Notes: a model not told the origin generated them from the sequence alone. A stretch of 64,000 nucleotides of DNA from Thunnus maccoyii (GCF_910596095.1 NC_056550.1:11840501-11904500); one strand, 5' to 3'; counted from the stretch's first letter, positions 10,050 through 21,141 are shown. Translations and numbers: made by a program.

Positions 10050-11363
10050 CTTAGTCTCTTCCCCTGAGAATCCCTCTACTTAACCAGATGAACTGCACTG
10101 GCTCCAGTTTGCCAGTTCCTGGTCTGACAGAGGAAGAGAAAGCACAACAGAGCAAACAGGTGAAGCACAATTTAAACTCAATAAACTGAGTACTTGTAAC
10201 ACAACTACAATGTGTCTTCTTTTTTACCACAACATTTTAAATGTGTGCATTGTCAATGCAAGTCAATGTTAGCAAACACCTACACGCTAAGTAAACAATC
10301 TGTTGGATAAAAATCTCTGACCAACAATAAGATTGAGAGGAGAGGGCTGATGATGCATGTGTGTGTGTGTGTGTGGCATATGTGCCTTTAGGGCATGGGG
10401 CTCCCCCGTGACATGTATCATGTATCATGTCTATGTAAAACTATAGAAAATTAAGTTTTTTTAATGATCAACCAACTTCCATTTTCTGTTTTTGTGAGCT
10501 GGAGAAAAAAACACACTAGAACCCGTTGTCTTCATTCTTCATCTTCAATACATTCATCAATGTTTAGATGTTCAATCAACCATTGGTTTCAGTTCATGTA
10601 CAGTATGAAAATCACCTTGTAGACCTTGTTTAAGATAGGAAAGCAGCATATCATATATCCTATTAAGTATTTTTTTTGTCAAAGCTAAGATTTTTAATTT
10701 TTTTTTGACTTGAATTTCAGTATCTGAGCAGCTCTCTAGAGGCTCTGAATGTCTGTGGCTTCAAACATGTGCAACACTGATACAAGACAGTATTTTATCT
10801 AAAACTACAATCCTCCACACAGCTGCAGAAAACTCATGTTACATGACTTTGTTGTCACTTCACTTTCTGTTGGCAAATGATGAATTTACATATACAGTAA
10901 TACATGTTTTATTAAAAGTACACATACATATTCTTTTTTATGATGTTAGACTCTTCATAACTTTCAATTAATTCTATTTATTCATGTTTTTGTGGATGAT
11001 AATAAGTTTTAATCCATTATTAGACAAATTCAACTATTGCAAAATCTCATCCTTGAAAAATGCAATATTAGAATACAATCAGTTTATCTACAATAATACA
11101 TGAATAAATGGTAGATTATTTAAAATGTCATTTTAAATAAAATCATAGCACCATTATAAGTTCACTGAATTAACCATATATCATGCTTAAGTACAAATTC
11201 AGTCTGGAAACTTCAGAGTGAGTAAAGTCAACAAATAATTAAATAAATGTGATGAAATTACAAAATCATATGTAAAGCAGAGGTGATTTCCTGAATAACA
11301 GTCATAAGACTTTTTTATTAATCTCCAGTTAGACCAACATTAATGCTTCATGTGTTTGATTCT
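10050..11363. repeat. LTR flank and V7 upstream region
   Basis: The left part to about 10690 is duplicated at 52084-52740 and holds a (TG)n tract at about 10358-10373. From about 10700 the sequence is the A-tail to B-promoter spacer shared with 22.3-23.0 kb (cagctctctagaggctctga, then AT-rich). No gene. Confidence 0.7.
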
Positions 11364-11404
11364 ATGCAAACTCAGTGATCCTCCTTGTTTCTCAGATATA
11401 AAAA
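11364..11404 (+). promoter_or_regulatory. V7 promoter: octamer plus TATA
   Basis: ATGCAAAC (11364-11371) and TATAAAAA (11397-11404). Confidence 0.85.
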
Positions 11405-11457
11405 CTTCACATCAGACTGTCAGTGGAGATCACAGCACATCAGTTTAACCATAAACC

Positions 11458-11883
11458 ATGTTCTCTGTAGCTCTGCTGCTGCTGTTGGCAGCTGGATCCT
11501 GTGAGTCTCTCTGTATTTGTCATAGTCAACAGTTCTTCTTTTGTTTTAATAATTTGTCACACAATATTTTCTTCTTTTAACAGGTGTGAAGTGTGAACAG
11601 TTGACACAGCCAGCCTCAGTGACTGTGCAGCCAGGTCAACGTCTGACCATCACCTGTCAGGTCTCTTATTCTGTTAGTGGCTATTACACAGCTTGGATCA
11701 GACAGCCTGCAGGGAAAGAACTGGAGTGGATTGGAAGTGCAGCAGCTGGATACACCACATACTACAAGGACTCACTAAAGAACAAGTTCAGTATCGACTT
11801 AGACTCTTCCAGCAAGAGAGTGACTCTAAACGGACAGAATGTGCAGCCTGAAGACACTGCTGTGTATTACTGTGCCAGAGACG
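11458..11883 (+). CDS. ighv: V7: IgH variable segment, family B
   Basis: Leader 11458-11500, an 83-nt intron and V exon 11584-11883, one codon longer than V3. The frame is open to YYCARDA. CDR1 is YSVSGYY and CDR2 AAAGYTT. Together with V10, V14, V19 and V28 it forms a B subgroup with GYT and YYKDS in the CDR2-FR3 region, in contrast to the shorter GGS-YKDS form. FR3 has SSSKRV where most have SSSNTV, shared with V14. Confidence 0.94.
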
Positions 11884-11922
11884 CACAATAACACAAACCA
11901 TCAGCAGACCTGAACAAAAACC
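11884..11922 (+). promoter_or_regulatory. RSS of V7 (23-bp spacer)
   Basis: Heptamer CACAATA, 23-bp spacer, nonamer ACAAAAACC (11914-11922). Confidence 0.92.
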
Positions 11923-12550
11923 TCTCAGTGCCTGAACACTTGTAACATGAAGCCACCAGAGGAGGAGCCCTCAGACCACTAATGATTTCAACACCAGTTC
12001 ACTGTCATGAAAAGGAAAGAATAAACAGAAAGAAACCATAATGTATGTAATGTAAAAACCTATAGTATGAAAGTATAAAATATGTAGTTTATTTATTTTT
12101 AACAATAATTGATTTCATGGTGCTGTAGATACTTTAATGTTTTAATTAGTATTATACCACAGTGTGTATTCCTATCACAAAAAAAATCAATAATATGTTA
12201 TTTTTGTCTAAACTTTTATTTTTATGAAAAAGACATACAAGAGGTAACATTACCACATGCATTTCCCCAAATTATCTCCCGATGGATGAGATTAAGATTA
12301 ATAAATACAAAACATAATGTCATCTCATGTTTAAGTTATTTTATGTCATGATAATTCAGTTGTGAGTGTGTTAAAAATATGTGTTTGTTGGGGGAAACTC
12401 TGATATCCAACAAAACAAGTTGGTTGTAACTCAAACTTTAAACACAAAATTCAACTTTTGAAGAGAATTCTGATTAAGTACAATTTTCAAATTTAGATTA
12501 ACTAAATCAAAATTAATTTAACTGGTGTTGCAATTCTTCCATCATTGTTT
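11923..12550. repeat. B-to-A spacer unit, copy 1
   Basis: Conserved spacer recurring at about 20.6-21.1, 37.5-38.0, 40.9-41.5, 46.2-46.8, 48.4-48.9 and 62.8-63.4 kb. Marker runs are ttcatggtgctgtagatact and gaaactctgatatccaacaa. A reading frame of about 80 codons survives in several copies, but I do not consider it a gene. Confidence 0.8.
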
Positions 12551-12590
12551 TGTCTGTGAGGACGAGTCAGTTCAAAACTTGGTTGTCTTC
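12551..12590 (+). promoter_or_regulatory. Decayed family A promoter, truncated copy
   Basis: gaggacgagtcagttcaaaa then ttggttgtcttc: the decayed promoter motif, with its 3' half missing compared with the other copies. Confidence 0.5.
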
Positions 12591-12935
12591 TGATATTTGT
12601 TTGACACAAGAAACAGAGTTTATGTTTCATGTTAGACATTTTATTTTTATTGACTAAAGAAGATGGGTATTAATAACATCCATGTACTGAGGAGTTGTTA
12701 TTTTTCATGTATTCTTGTCAGTTTTCTTCACTTTTTGCTTATTGGGGTTTTATGTTCTCTGACATCCTGAATATATGACATTTTGAGAGAAAAAACAAAA
12801 CAAAGAATAACATGAACATGTATTCAAGAGTTACTTTGATACTTTTGTTTCTGTTAAAATGTATTAATATATTAATTCAGTATTGCAAAATTTCAAAAGT
12901 TCAATCCAGTTCTCTGCTTTCTGTGAGGAGGAGTC

Positions 12936-12943
12936 AGTGAAAA
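12936..12943 (+). promoter_or_regulatory. Octamer position of V8, degraded
   Basis: Where other A promoters have ATGCAAAA this one has GTGAAAAA, inside an otherwise conserved gaggaggagtca context. V8 may be poorly transcribed. Confidence 0.6.
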
Positions 12944-13016
12944 ACCTTGATGTCTTCCACCTCTACTTATCTGACTGCAGAGAGGATGACAGAGAACAGT
13001 GGACACTCAGTTTAAC

Positions 13017-13463
13017 ATGATGGACTATAGGACAGGACTGCTGCTTTTAACTATATGCTGGGCAGGTGAAGATCATCACATATCTTGAGTTGAAGTTGTT
13101 GTTAAAAAGTTACCAGCTTAAAGAAACTGATTATTTTCCATTTTTCTGTATTGACAGGTGTTGATGGTCAGACTCTGACAGAATCTGAACCAGCAGTTAA
13201 AAAGCCTGGAGAATCGCACAAACTGACCTGTACAACATCTGGATTGTCATTCAGTAGCCACTGGATGGCCTGGATCAGACAGGCTCCTGGAAAAGGACTG
13301 GAGTGGATTGCTTATATCAGCAATGGTGGTGGTAGCAAATCCTACTCTCAGTCAGTTCAAGGCCGGTTCACCATCTCCAGAGACAACAGCAGAGAGCAGC
13401 TGTATCTGCAGATGAACAGTCTGAAGACTGAAGATTCTGCTGTTTATTATTGTGCTCGAGACT
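13017..13463 (+). CDS. ighv: V8: IgH variable segment, family A
   Basis: Leader 13017-13065, a 92-nt intron and V exon 13158-13463. The frame is open to YYCARDS. CDR1 is GLSFSSHW and CDR2 ISNGGGSK. The intron acceptor context is ctgtattgacag. The coding part and RSS look sound, but the octamer upstream is degraded, so expression is the open question. Confidence 0.9.
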
Positions 13464-13501
13464 CACAGTGACTGAGTTGGTTGAACAGCTGTACAAAATC
13501 C
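13464..13501 (+). promoter_or_regulatory. RSS of V8 (22-bp spacer)
   Basis: Heptamer CACAGTG, 22-bp spacer, nonamer ACAAAATCC (13493-13501). Confidence 0.92.
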
Positions 13502-14333
13502 TACAGTACTCATCAGACCCCCTTTAACTCACATGAATCATGTATTTTCTCAGCTCAGGTGGTTCAAGAAAATGACATAATTCCTTCAGATGCAAACATC
13601 TTTTTTGGAAACAGTGATACTATAATTTGGTTTTTAAAGTACATTTCCTGAGAGAGCATCATTTTTAATGATAACTCTTAATAAAGATTTGATTTCTCTT
13701 CTCATGTAAGAAAAAACTCTTTTGTTGTTGTTTTTACATGAATTTCAGTATGTGAGCAGCTCTCTAGAGGCTCAAACATCTGCAACACTGAAACCATTAA
13801 AGTATTTTATATAATATAAACTCCAAACCTGCACACAGCTGCAGAAAACTCATACTGTTACACATTGTTTCACATTTTGTTGGCAAATGATGAATTTAAC
13901 CATATGGGTAAAGTCAATAAATACAGTATTTTTAAAATTAAAAGTAGACAAATATATTTTTCACTATGTCACTATTTTAAACTTACATAGATTTACAGTA
14001 GAGTCATCAAAGACAGAATTTGAAAACAATTTATCAAAGTTTTTTGTGAATGATAATGTGTTTTGATCCATTATTACACAAATCCAACTATTGTAATATT
14101 TTATCCTTGAAACTCTTAATATTAGACTAAAATCAGTTTAACTACATTAATAGATGTTTAATTATATTAAATGCCATTTTAAACAAAATCATAGCACCAT
14201 CATAAGTTCACTAAATTAACCATATAACATGTTTAAGTACATATTCAGTCTAGAAACTTAAGAAAGACTGAACCTTTCACCTCAAACTGAGAAATATAAG
14301 TAACAACAAATATATAAGTGTTTGTTCAACAAT
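13502..14333. repeat. V8-V9 spacer (A-to-C type)
   Basis: No gene. The tail with tcatcagaccccctttaact and gagcagctctctagaggctc is shared with the V18, V27 and V31 tails; the right part is the family C upstream region. Confidence 0.75.
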
Positions 14334-14353
14334 ATGCAAATAAATGTGACTCA
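14334..14353 (+). promoter_or_regulatory. V9 promoter: perfect octamer and AP-1-like site
   Basis: ATGCAAAT (14334-14341) and TGACTCA (14347-14353). The following (TG)n tract (about 14366-14389) is longer than at V6 and V25. Confidence 0.7.
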
Positions 14354-14437
14354 TAAGGAAGTGAAGTGTGTGTGTGTGTGTGTGTGTGTCAGTGAGAGGA
14401 CAGAAGAGCTCACATCAGTTCAGCTTCAACATCAACC

Positions 14438-15414
14438 ATGTTCTCTGCAGCTCTGATGCTGCTGCTGGCAGCTGGATCCTGTGAGGAGCTTTCAGTGGAT
14501 TCACACTAATAAACGCATTAGAAACACTGAATAGTCAGATGAATGATGGAGATAATGTTTATTTCTCTTTCCACAGGTGTGTACAGTATTGATCTCATCC
14601 AGCCAGACTCAATGGTTGTGCAGTCTGGATAACCATTGTTTTTCTGACAAACCTGGTATAAAGAAATTATGGCTAATCTTATCCTTGAAACACTTAATAT
14701 TAGACTAAAATCAGTTTATCTACATTAACACCATTGTTATGACCATTATTATGACCGGCTCGCAGGCCACAACAAAGGAGGGAGACGCACACCCAAATTC
14801 AGCAATAATAAACTGAAGTTTATTAAAGTAAATAACAATAATTGCAATGGGGTGTGGAAGTCAGTATCAATGGTGTTTGAAAGTGTGTGGATGTGTTGTA
14901 TAATGTGAGGTGCGTGTTGTCAGTGCAGAACAAAACCAAAAAGGCAACGCAAAAAACAACCACAGCGTGGTGAGTGGAGAAGAGATCAGAGAGAGACTGG
15001 AATCAGGGCAGGCGGGTTTAAATGCTTTCTGGGGCACTGGCCAGGTGTTCCCAGTTAGTACTTGAATGACATCGGCTCCACCCATCCAAGGATCTGCAAA
15101 CACACAGACACAAACCACAGGACCAAAGGCAACAGAGGCACCAGGCTCTGGGGCTGTCACACCATCACCTGTCAGGTCTCTGGTTATTCTCTGACTGATA
15201 GCAGCTATGCAACAGGTTGGATCAGACAGCGTGAAGGAAAACCAATGGACTGGATTATACATCCATGGGGAGAAAGCACTGGCAGCTTTTATCAAAATAA
15301 TGCTCTGAAGAACAAGTTCAGCTACAGCATAGACATGTCTGCAGGAGCAGCGACAATAAAAGGACAGAATCCGCAGTCTGAGGACACAGCTGTGTATTAC
15401 TGTGTACGTCACCC
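14438..15414 (+). pseudogene. ighv: V9: family C V pseudogene split around an LTR
   Basis: The leader 14438-14480 and the first V-exon codons from 14577 (VYSIDLIQPDSMVVQSG) are followed by TAA at 14630-14632, the same stop context as V6 and V34. A short stretch of spacer sequence and an LTR (14735-15161) come next. The family C domain then resumes at 15162 with ITCQVSGYSLTDSSYATGW and runs open to YYCVRH with an intact RSS. The CDR2 region reads HPWGESTGS, unlike V25. The two halves may derive from different C genes brought together by rearrangement. Confidence 0.88.
14735..15161 (-). mobile_element. Solo LTR fossil inside V9
   Basis: The element is 427 bp. On the minus strand it begins TGTGACAGCCCCAG and ends GGTCATAACA. 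It has an AATAAA signal (14819-14824 on +) and no internal retroelement coding sequence beside it. CCAT flanks both ends (14731-14734 and 15162-15165), consistent with a 4-bp target duplication. It looks like a fairly young solo LTR. The family is not established from the sequence; the 5' end is of a type seen in fish Gypsy-like LTRs. Confidence 0.7.
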
Positions 15415-15453
15415 CACAGTGATACAAACCACCAACAGACCTGCACAAATACC
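15415..15453 (+). promoter_or_regulatory. RSS of V9 (23-bp spacer)
   Basis: Heptamer CACAGTG, 23-bp spacer, nonamer ACAAATACC (15445-15453), the family C form. Confidence 0.9.
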
Positions 15454-16610
15454 CAGCAACCAGCAAGACTCAACCAGGCACATGTTGTTAATGCAAAATT
15501 AAATGAATAATATTCAGCAGAGTATATGTGTCCAGTTACTCTCTGACATAGAAGTTGTTGTTGGTTATTTAAATGTTTTCTCCAAGTGATTTTTCTTTGA
15601 CTTGGTGTCTATATCAAGAGCCCTTAGACACTCAACTTTTCCAGATTACAAGGATGTGATTAATTTAAATATTTTTATAAAAGTGTTTTATGATGCTTAT
15701 TGATTACAGTAAAAGACCATTTTCCTTTCCATGCAAAGAAAAAAACTTTTTTTTTTGTAATTTTGCCAAAAAAGACCCCAAAAACTTTCAACATCTGTGT
15801 CAAGATTTAAGATTATTATCCCAGAAGATGAACATTTTGATGCTCCACCCAAACAATAATGAAATTTGTTCATTTTAGAAAATTCAAAGGTTTCATTCAT
15901 CACATGCTCATACAATATGTGCATTGAAATGCAGGGTGACATACTCCTGAGGCTGTGCTAAAACAGATAGTTGCACTTAAGAATGCTAATTAGAAGAGGA
16001 GCAAAAATAAGATAAAGAACAAAATTTAAAGATGAAAAAAAAACATAAATATATTGAATTTTTATTAAAATGCCAAAGTGAATATTTGCCAGTTTGCAAT
16101 TTTCATTATATATAGGTGACAATGGTGCAATGATGTACAAAAACTCATCATGTCAAAGCCAAAAATTTAATTTCAGTATTTCCAGAAAAATGTCAGTTTA
16201 AAGTCACTGAAACAGTCAGAATACACAGTCTCTCTTTATTAACTCAAACATGTTATTTTGTAGCTTTGTGTTTCCTCCCACATGCAGCTCTGATCTCTAA
16301 AGCCCCTTTAGACATGCACCTCTTTACAGTAATCTTGCTGATTTTTTAACATGTCAGTCACATGTCTGAATGAGCAGCGGGGTCACTTTTATGTAAATCT
16401 GAGTGTCTGTCAATCCATGTCTGAAAGGGTCTTACATTGTCAGTTGATGTAAATGTATTTGTCTGTGTTGTGAAGAATAAAAACAAAACAGATAAAATTC
16501 TAAATAATAATAGATTTTTCTTAAATATACATCAAAATATATGTGCTCCTTTTAAAAGTGTCACTTTTTCTGAGGGAGCCTTCCTCTCTAGCCTGTCAGC
16601 GTTCTTCTTT
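15454..16610. repeat. V9-V10 spacer
   Basis: AT-rich, no gene. The right part from about 16190 (tcagaatacacagtctctct and onward) recurs at 30.85-31.2 kb and 39.85-40.25 kb as the upstream region of the second B promoter type. Confidence 0.75.
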
Positions 16611-16644
16611 ATGCAAAGTGAACGTCCTCACAGTCTGCTATAAA
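16611..16644 (+). promoter_or_regulatory. V10 promoter: octamer plus TATA (second B type)
   Basis: ATGCAAAG (16611-16618) and TATAAA (16639-16644). This B promoter type is also used by V17, V19, V26 and V38 and is distinct from the V3 type. Confidence 0.8.
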
Positions 16645-16714
16645 CACTTGATATCATGCTGTCAGTTGCAGCAGAAGAAGAGAAGCTCCAATCAGATCAC
16701 CTTCAATACCAACC

Positions 16715-17155
16715 ATGTTCTCTGTAGCTCTGCTGCTGCTGGCTGCTGGATCCTGTGAGTCTCACTGAGGCAGAGACACTGACAGTATGATCACAGCACA
16801 CTGACTGTTCACTGTTGTTACACTGATTCAATACTCAATATGTTTTCCTCCACAGGTGTGAAGTGTGAACAGTTGACACAGCCAGCCTCAGTGACTGTGC
16901 AGCCAGATCAATGTCTTACCATCACCTGTCATGTCTCTTATTCTCTTAGCAGTTATTGCACAGCTTGGATCAGACAGCCTGCAGGGAAAGAACTGGAGTG
17001 GATTGGAGGTGCACATGTTGGATACACCCCATACTACAAAGATTCACTAAAGAACAAGTTCAGTATCGACTTAGACTCTTCCACCAAAACAGTGACTCTA
17101 AACGGACAAAATGTGCAGCCTGAAGACACTGCTGTGTATTACTGTGCCAGAGACC
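16715..17155 (+). CDS. ighv: V10: IgH variable segment, family B, extra cysteines
   Basis: Leader 16715-16754 is 40 nt, one CTG codon shorter than the 43-nt leaders but in the same phase. The intron is 101 nt and the V exon spans 16856-17155. The frame is open to YYCARDP. CDR1 is YSLSSYC and CDR2 AHVGYTP. FR1 reads QPDQCLTITC, adding a Cys three residues before the conserved one, and CDR1 ends in another Cys, so the domain has four cysteines between the FR1 core and YYC. They could pair or could hinder folding. Confidence 0.9.
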
Positions 17156-17194
17156 CACAATAACACAAACCATCAGCAGACCTGAACAAAAACC
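17156..17194 (+). promoter_or_regulatory. RSS of V10 (23-bp spacer)
   Basis: Heptamer CACAATA, 23-bp spacer, nonamer ACAAAAACC (17186-17194). Confidence 0.92.
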
Positions 17195-18220
17195 CCTCAG
17201 TGCCTGAACACTTGTAAGATGAAGCCACCAGAGGAGGAGCCCTCAGACCACTAATGATTTCAACACCAGTTCACTGTTACAATACAAGAAAGAAACAACA
17301 ATTATAATAATATAAAATAATATAGTGGAGGCATTTATCAAAAAGTGTTCTCTCTCCCTTATAGTGCAAGTGGTGAATTTGTTGCAGCATTATTTCAGTT
17401 GACAACTACACTTTAAAAGCTCTTCATCTAACAAGAAATGAAACATAAATAATCTTTCTTTATGTGACTTTTAGTTTTAGTTTGTGGCTCCACATAAATT
17501 ACTTTTGTCAGTCTGGACTAACAATGAGAGGAAGGACTGAACAGGACAAGAAATGTAACGTTTTCTCCTTTTACTCGTGAGAATACAAGAGCTTTACAAA
17601 ACACTTTCACAGTCTTTGGTACGATCTGTCTCCAGTATAGATGCAAACATTACAGGTGACCTCATTAGATCAAAATATTAGCAAACTGTAAATAAGTTAA
17701 ATAGGCTGTGGTATTAAAATAAGATAAAGTTATAAACAACTAACAACAGTGTTACTTCTTTCTTGCTCCTCTGCACTATTATTAATGATTATAAATTAAA
17801 CAGGTTGTTTGATGTCTTCGTCCTCTGCATATTGTAGATTAATGTTCACCATTTTTAAAAATGGTTCATCAGATTTTAGATGTCCTTTCTTGTAGGCAGC
17901 CATTGGTTTTTGTTCATGTTTATGAAAATCATTTTAATTATCTGAGGTGAGATTCATCTCATGTTTTAGCAAAGTTAAGATTTTGTGTCATGATAATTCA
18001 GTTGTGAGTGTGTTAAAAATATGTATTTGTTGAGTGATACTCTGATATCCAACAACACGAGATGGTTGTAACTCAAACTTTGAACACAAAATTCAACTTT
18101 TGGAGACAATTCTGATCAAACAGAAGTTTCAAATATTGATTGCCTAATTCAAAATTAATTTAGCTTGTGTTGAAATTATTACATTATTATTTTGCACAAC
18201 AAACAAAAGGCCAAATTCTA
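17195..18220. repeat. V10-V11 spacer (B-to-A type)
   Basis: Family B tail then AT-rich sequence matching 6.6-7.4 kb and 43.3-44.3 kb. No gene. Confidence 0.75.
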
Positions 18221-18300
18221 TCCTCCATGTGAGGACGAGTCAATTCAAAACTTGGTTGACTTCCAACTTCACTGATCCAACTGCAAAGAAAATGACAAAT
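18221..18300 (+). promoter_or_regulatory. Decayed family A promoter
   Basis: tgaggacgagtcaattcaaa then cttccaacttcactgatcca, as at 7392-7470. Octamer lost, no leader. Confidence 0.58.
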
Positions 18301-18399
18301 TGATTAGTTTCTATTGCGACTTTTGTTTTATGCAACGTAAGAGTATTGCATATTTAAAAAACTTCAATGCAGTTCTCTGCTTGCTGTGAGGAGGAGTTA

Positions 18400-18407
18400 A
18401 TGCAAAA
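18400..18407 (+). promoter_or_regulatory. Octamer of V11 promoter
   Basis: ATGCAAAA, 72 bp before the ATG. Confidence 0.75.
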
Positions 18408-18479
18408 CCTTGATGTCTTCCACCTCTACTTATCTGACTGCAGAGAGAATGACAGAGAACAGTGGACACATAGTTTAAC

Positions 18480-18925
18480 ATGATGGACTATAGGACAGGA
18501 CTGCTGCTTTTAACCATCTGCTGGGCAGGTGAAGATCTTCACAGATCTTGAGTTGAAGTTGTTGTTAAAAAGTTACCAGCTTAAATCAACTGATTATTTT
18601 CTTTTTTCTGTCTTGACAGGTGTTGATGGTCAGACTCTGACAGAATCTGAACCAGCAGTTAAAAAGCCTGGAGAATCCCACAAACTGACCTGTACAACAT
18701 CTGGATTGTCATTCAGCAGCTACTACATGAACTGGTTCAGGCAGGCTCCTGGAAAAGGACTGGAGTGGATTGCTGAAATTAGCAGTGATGGTAGTAGCAC
18801 ATACTACTCTCAGTCAGTTCAAGACCGGTTCACCATCTCCAGAGACAACAGCAGAGAGCAGCTGTATCTGCAGATGAACAGTCTGAAGACTGAAGATTCT
18901 GCTGTTTATTATTGTGCTCGATATC
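18480..18925 (+). CDS. ighv: V11: IgH variable segment, family A
   Basis: Leader 18480-18528, a 91-nt intron and V exon 18620-18925. The frame is open. CDR1 is GLSFSSYY and CDR2 [10 protein letters not shown]2 reads WFRQAP, Phe replacing the usual Ile, a change also found in V29. The V region ends YYCARYP instead of CARDS, and FR3 has SVQDRF. No defect seen. Confidence 0.94.
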
Positions 18926-18963
18926 CACAGTGACTGAGTTGGTTGAGCAGCTGTACAAAATCC
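18926..18963 (+). promoter_or_regulatory. RSS of V11 (22-bp spacer)
   Basis: Heptamer CACAGTG, 22-bp spacer, nonamer ACAAAATCC (18955-18963). Confidence 0.92.
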
Positions 18964-19954
18964 TACAGTTCTCATCTTCTGGGCTGGTAGCATTTAGTAA
19001 TACAGTATGTTTAATAATAAATTACAGCAACATTTGTGTCTGCATTACTTAAAGTTGTGTGTTCCTCAACAATATTCTTTACTAAACATGAGAAACATCA
19101 AACTTCATGATACATTTGTCTGGGTGTGAAATAAAGAAAATAAAAACTACTACAAATAATAATAGAGATGTTTAAAAAAATATTTCTGTAAATTAAGACA
19201 ACATAATGTCTATACATTATGTGGAATCATAATATGAGGGGAAAAAAGTTGTAGTTTCCTTTACAGAATCACTAGAGGTCAGTGTCAAGTTTCTCTCTGC
19301 TTTTGCAATAAGGAAACACTCAGATCTGCTTTTCTTGAACCCTGTACTGAGCTAAAGCCTGATACAACTGTTTGACATGTACATGGCGTTGAAATGTACA
19401 AAAGTCATTTGTGACTCTCAGTCTCACATTATTAATGTCCTCAGGTCAACTAATTCACAATTACGCAACACACAGTCATCTGAGTACCACTGATGTATGA
19501 CTGAGCTTTAAGTTAGTTACATTTCATTAGAAAAAAATTATAATATATATATAATTTAAAAATCTGACTCTTCCATCACGTACTGTAGCTTCATTGAAAC
19601 CATTGCTGAGAGAAGACAGCAGTAATCTATAAAGTCCAAGTTTCTCTGTGTGTCTGTTTCTTCAAACTTTTGAAAACACTGAAACTATTCAACATCTTTT
19701 ATGCAAACTCAACTTTTCATGATATTTACATGATCCTGCTGCTGTTGTTGTATTTCTGTTTGAAAGAAATAAGTAAGTAAAGTCAACCAATAATTAAATA
19801 ATTAAATAAATGTAATGAAATTAGAATATTATATGTAAAGCAGAGATGATTTCCAGGTGAGTTTTCAATTTGCAGATATACAGTAATAACAATCATCAGA
19901 CTCTTCTATTAGGCTCCAGTTAGACCAACATTAATGCTTCATGTGTCTGATTCT
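18964..19954. repeat. V11-V12 spacer (A-to-B type)
   Basis: Left part matches the V4 3' flank. The right part, with gtctgtttcttcaaac and atgatcctgctgctgttg, recurs at 36.24-36.5 kb. No gene. Confidence 0.72.
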
Positions 19955-19995
19955 ATGCAAACTCAGTGATCCTCCTTGTTTCTCAGCTATAAAAA
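19955..19995 (+). promoter_or_regulatory. V12 promoter: octamer plus TATA
   Basis: ATGCAAAC (19955-19962) and TATAAAAA (19988-19995). Confidence 0.85.
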
Positions 19996-20048
19996 CCTCA
20001 CATCAGACTGTCAGTGGAGATCACAGCACATCAGTTTCAACATAAACC

Positions 20049-20478
20049 ATGTTCTCTGTAGCTCTGCTGCTGCTGTTTTCAGCTGGATCCTGTGAGTCTC
20101 TCTGTATTTGTCATAGTCAGCAGTTCTTCTTTTGCAGTGTAACTTGATAATTTGTCACACAAAATTTTCTTCTTTTAACAGGTGTGAAGTGTGAACAGCT
20201 GACACAGCCAGCCTCAGTGACTGTGCAGCCAGGTCAACGTCTGACCATCACCTGTCAGGTCTCTTATTCTGTTAGTGGCTATTGGACAGCTTGGATCAGA
20301 CAGCCTGCAGGGAAAGAATTGGAGTGGATTGGAATGAGAGTTGGATCCTCCACAGCCTACAAAGATTCACTAAAGAACAAGTTCAGTATCGACTTAGACT
20401 CTTCCAGAAACACAGTGACTCTAAACGGACAGAATGTGCAGCCTGAAGACACTGCTGTGTATTATTGTGCCAGAGACC
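20049..20478 (+). CDS. ighv: V12: IgH variable segment, family B
   Basis: Leader 20049-20091 reads MFSVALLLLFSAGS, with Phe-Ser replacing Leu-Ala of V3. A 90-nt intron leads to V exon 20182-20478. The frame is open to YYCARDP. CDR1 is YSVSGYW and CDR2 RVGSST, a sequence not found in other B genes of the window. FR3 has DSSRNTV with Arg in place of Ser. Confidence 0.94.
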
Positions 20479-20517
20479 CACAATAACACAAACCATCAGC
20501 AGACCTGAACAAAAACC
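20479..20517 (+). promoter_or_regulatory. RSS of V12 (23-bp spacer)
   Basis: Heptamer CACAATA, 23-bp spacer, nonamer ACAAAAACC (20509-20517). Confidence 0.92.
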
Positions 20518-21141
20518 CCTCAGTGCCTGAACACTTGTAACATGAAGCCACCAGAGGAGGAGCCCTCAGACCACTAATGATTTCAACACCAGTTCACTTA
20601 GGGAAAAAAGGAAAGAATAAACAGAAAAAAACCTTAATGTATGTAATGTAAAAACCTGTAGTATGAAAGTATAAAATATGTTGTTAATTTACTTTTAACA
20701 AGAATTGACTTCACGGTGCTGTAGATACTTTAATGTTTTAATTAGTATTATACCACAGTGTGTATTCCTATGACAAAAAAATTGCTATTTTTGTCTAAAC
20801 TTTTATATTTATGAAAAAGACATGTAAGAGGTAACATTACCACATGTATTTCCCCAAATTATCTCCTGGTGGGTGAGATTAAGCTTGGTAATAACAAACA
20901 TAATGTCATCTCATGTTTTAGTGAAGTTATTTTGTGTCATGATAATTCAGTTGCAAGTGTGTTAAAAATATGTGTTTGTTGGGGGAAACTCTGATATCCA
21001 ACAACACAAGTTGGTTGTAACTCAAACTTGCAACACACAATTCAACTTTTGAAGAGAATTCTGATTAAGTACAATTTTCAAATATAGATGAACTAAATCA
21101 AAATTAATTTAGCTGGTGTTGCAATTCTTCCATCATTGTTT
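20518..21141. repeat. B-to-A spacer unit, copy 2
   Basis: Same unit as 11923-12550. The intergenic frame open in several other copies is interrupted here. No gene. Confidence 0.8.

Noticed and set aside
12109-12351. Open frame of about 80 codons in the B-to-A spacer, also at 37632, 41088, 48513 and 62975
   Set aside because: It lies in a recently duplicated non-coding spacer, is interrupted in the 20.8-kb copy, changes start and residues between copies without a coding-like pattern, and has no domain I recognise. Shared ancestry explains its persistence.
14867-15466. 199-codon open frame on the minus strand
   Set aside because: It runs through the LTR and then antisense to the V9 domain. 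It has no recognisable protein features and is a shadow of two unrelated sequences.
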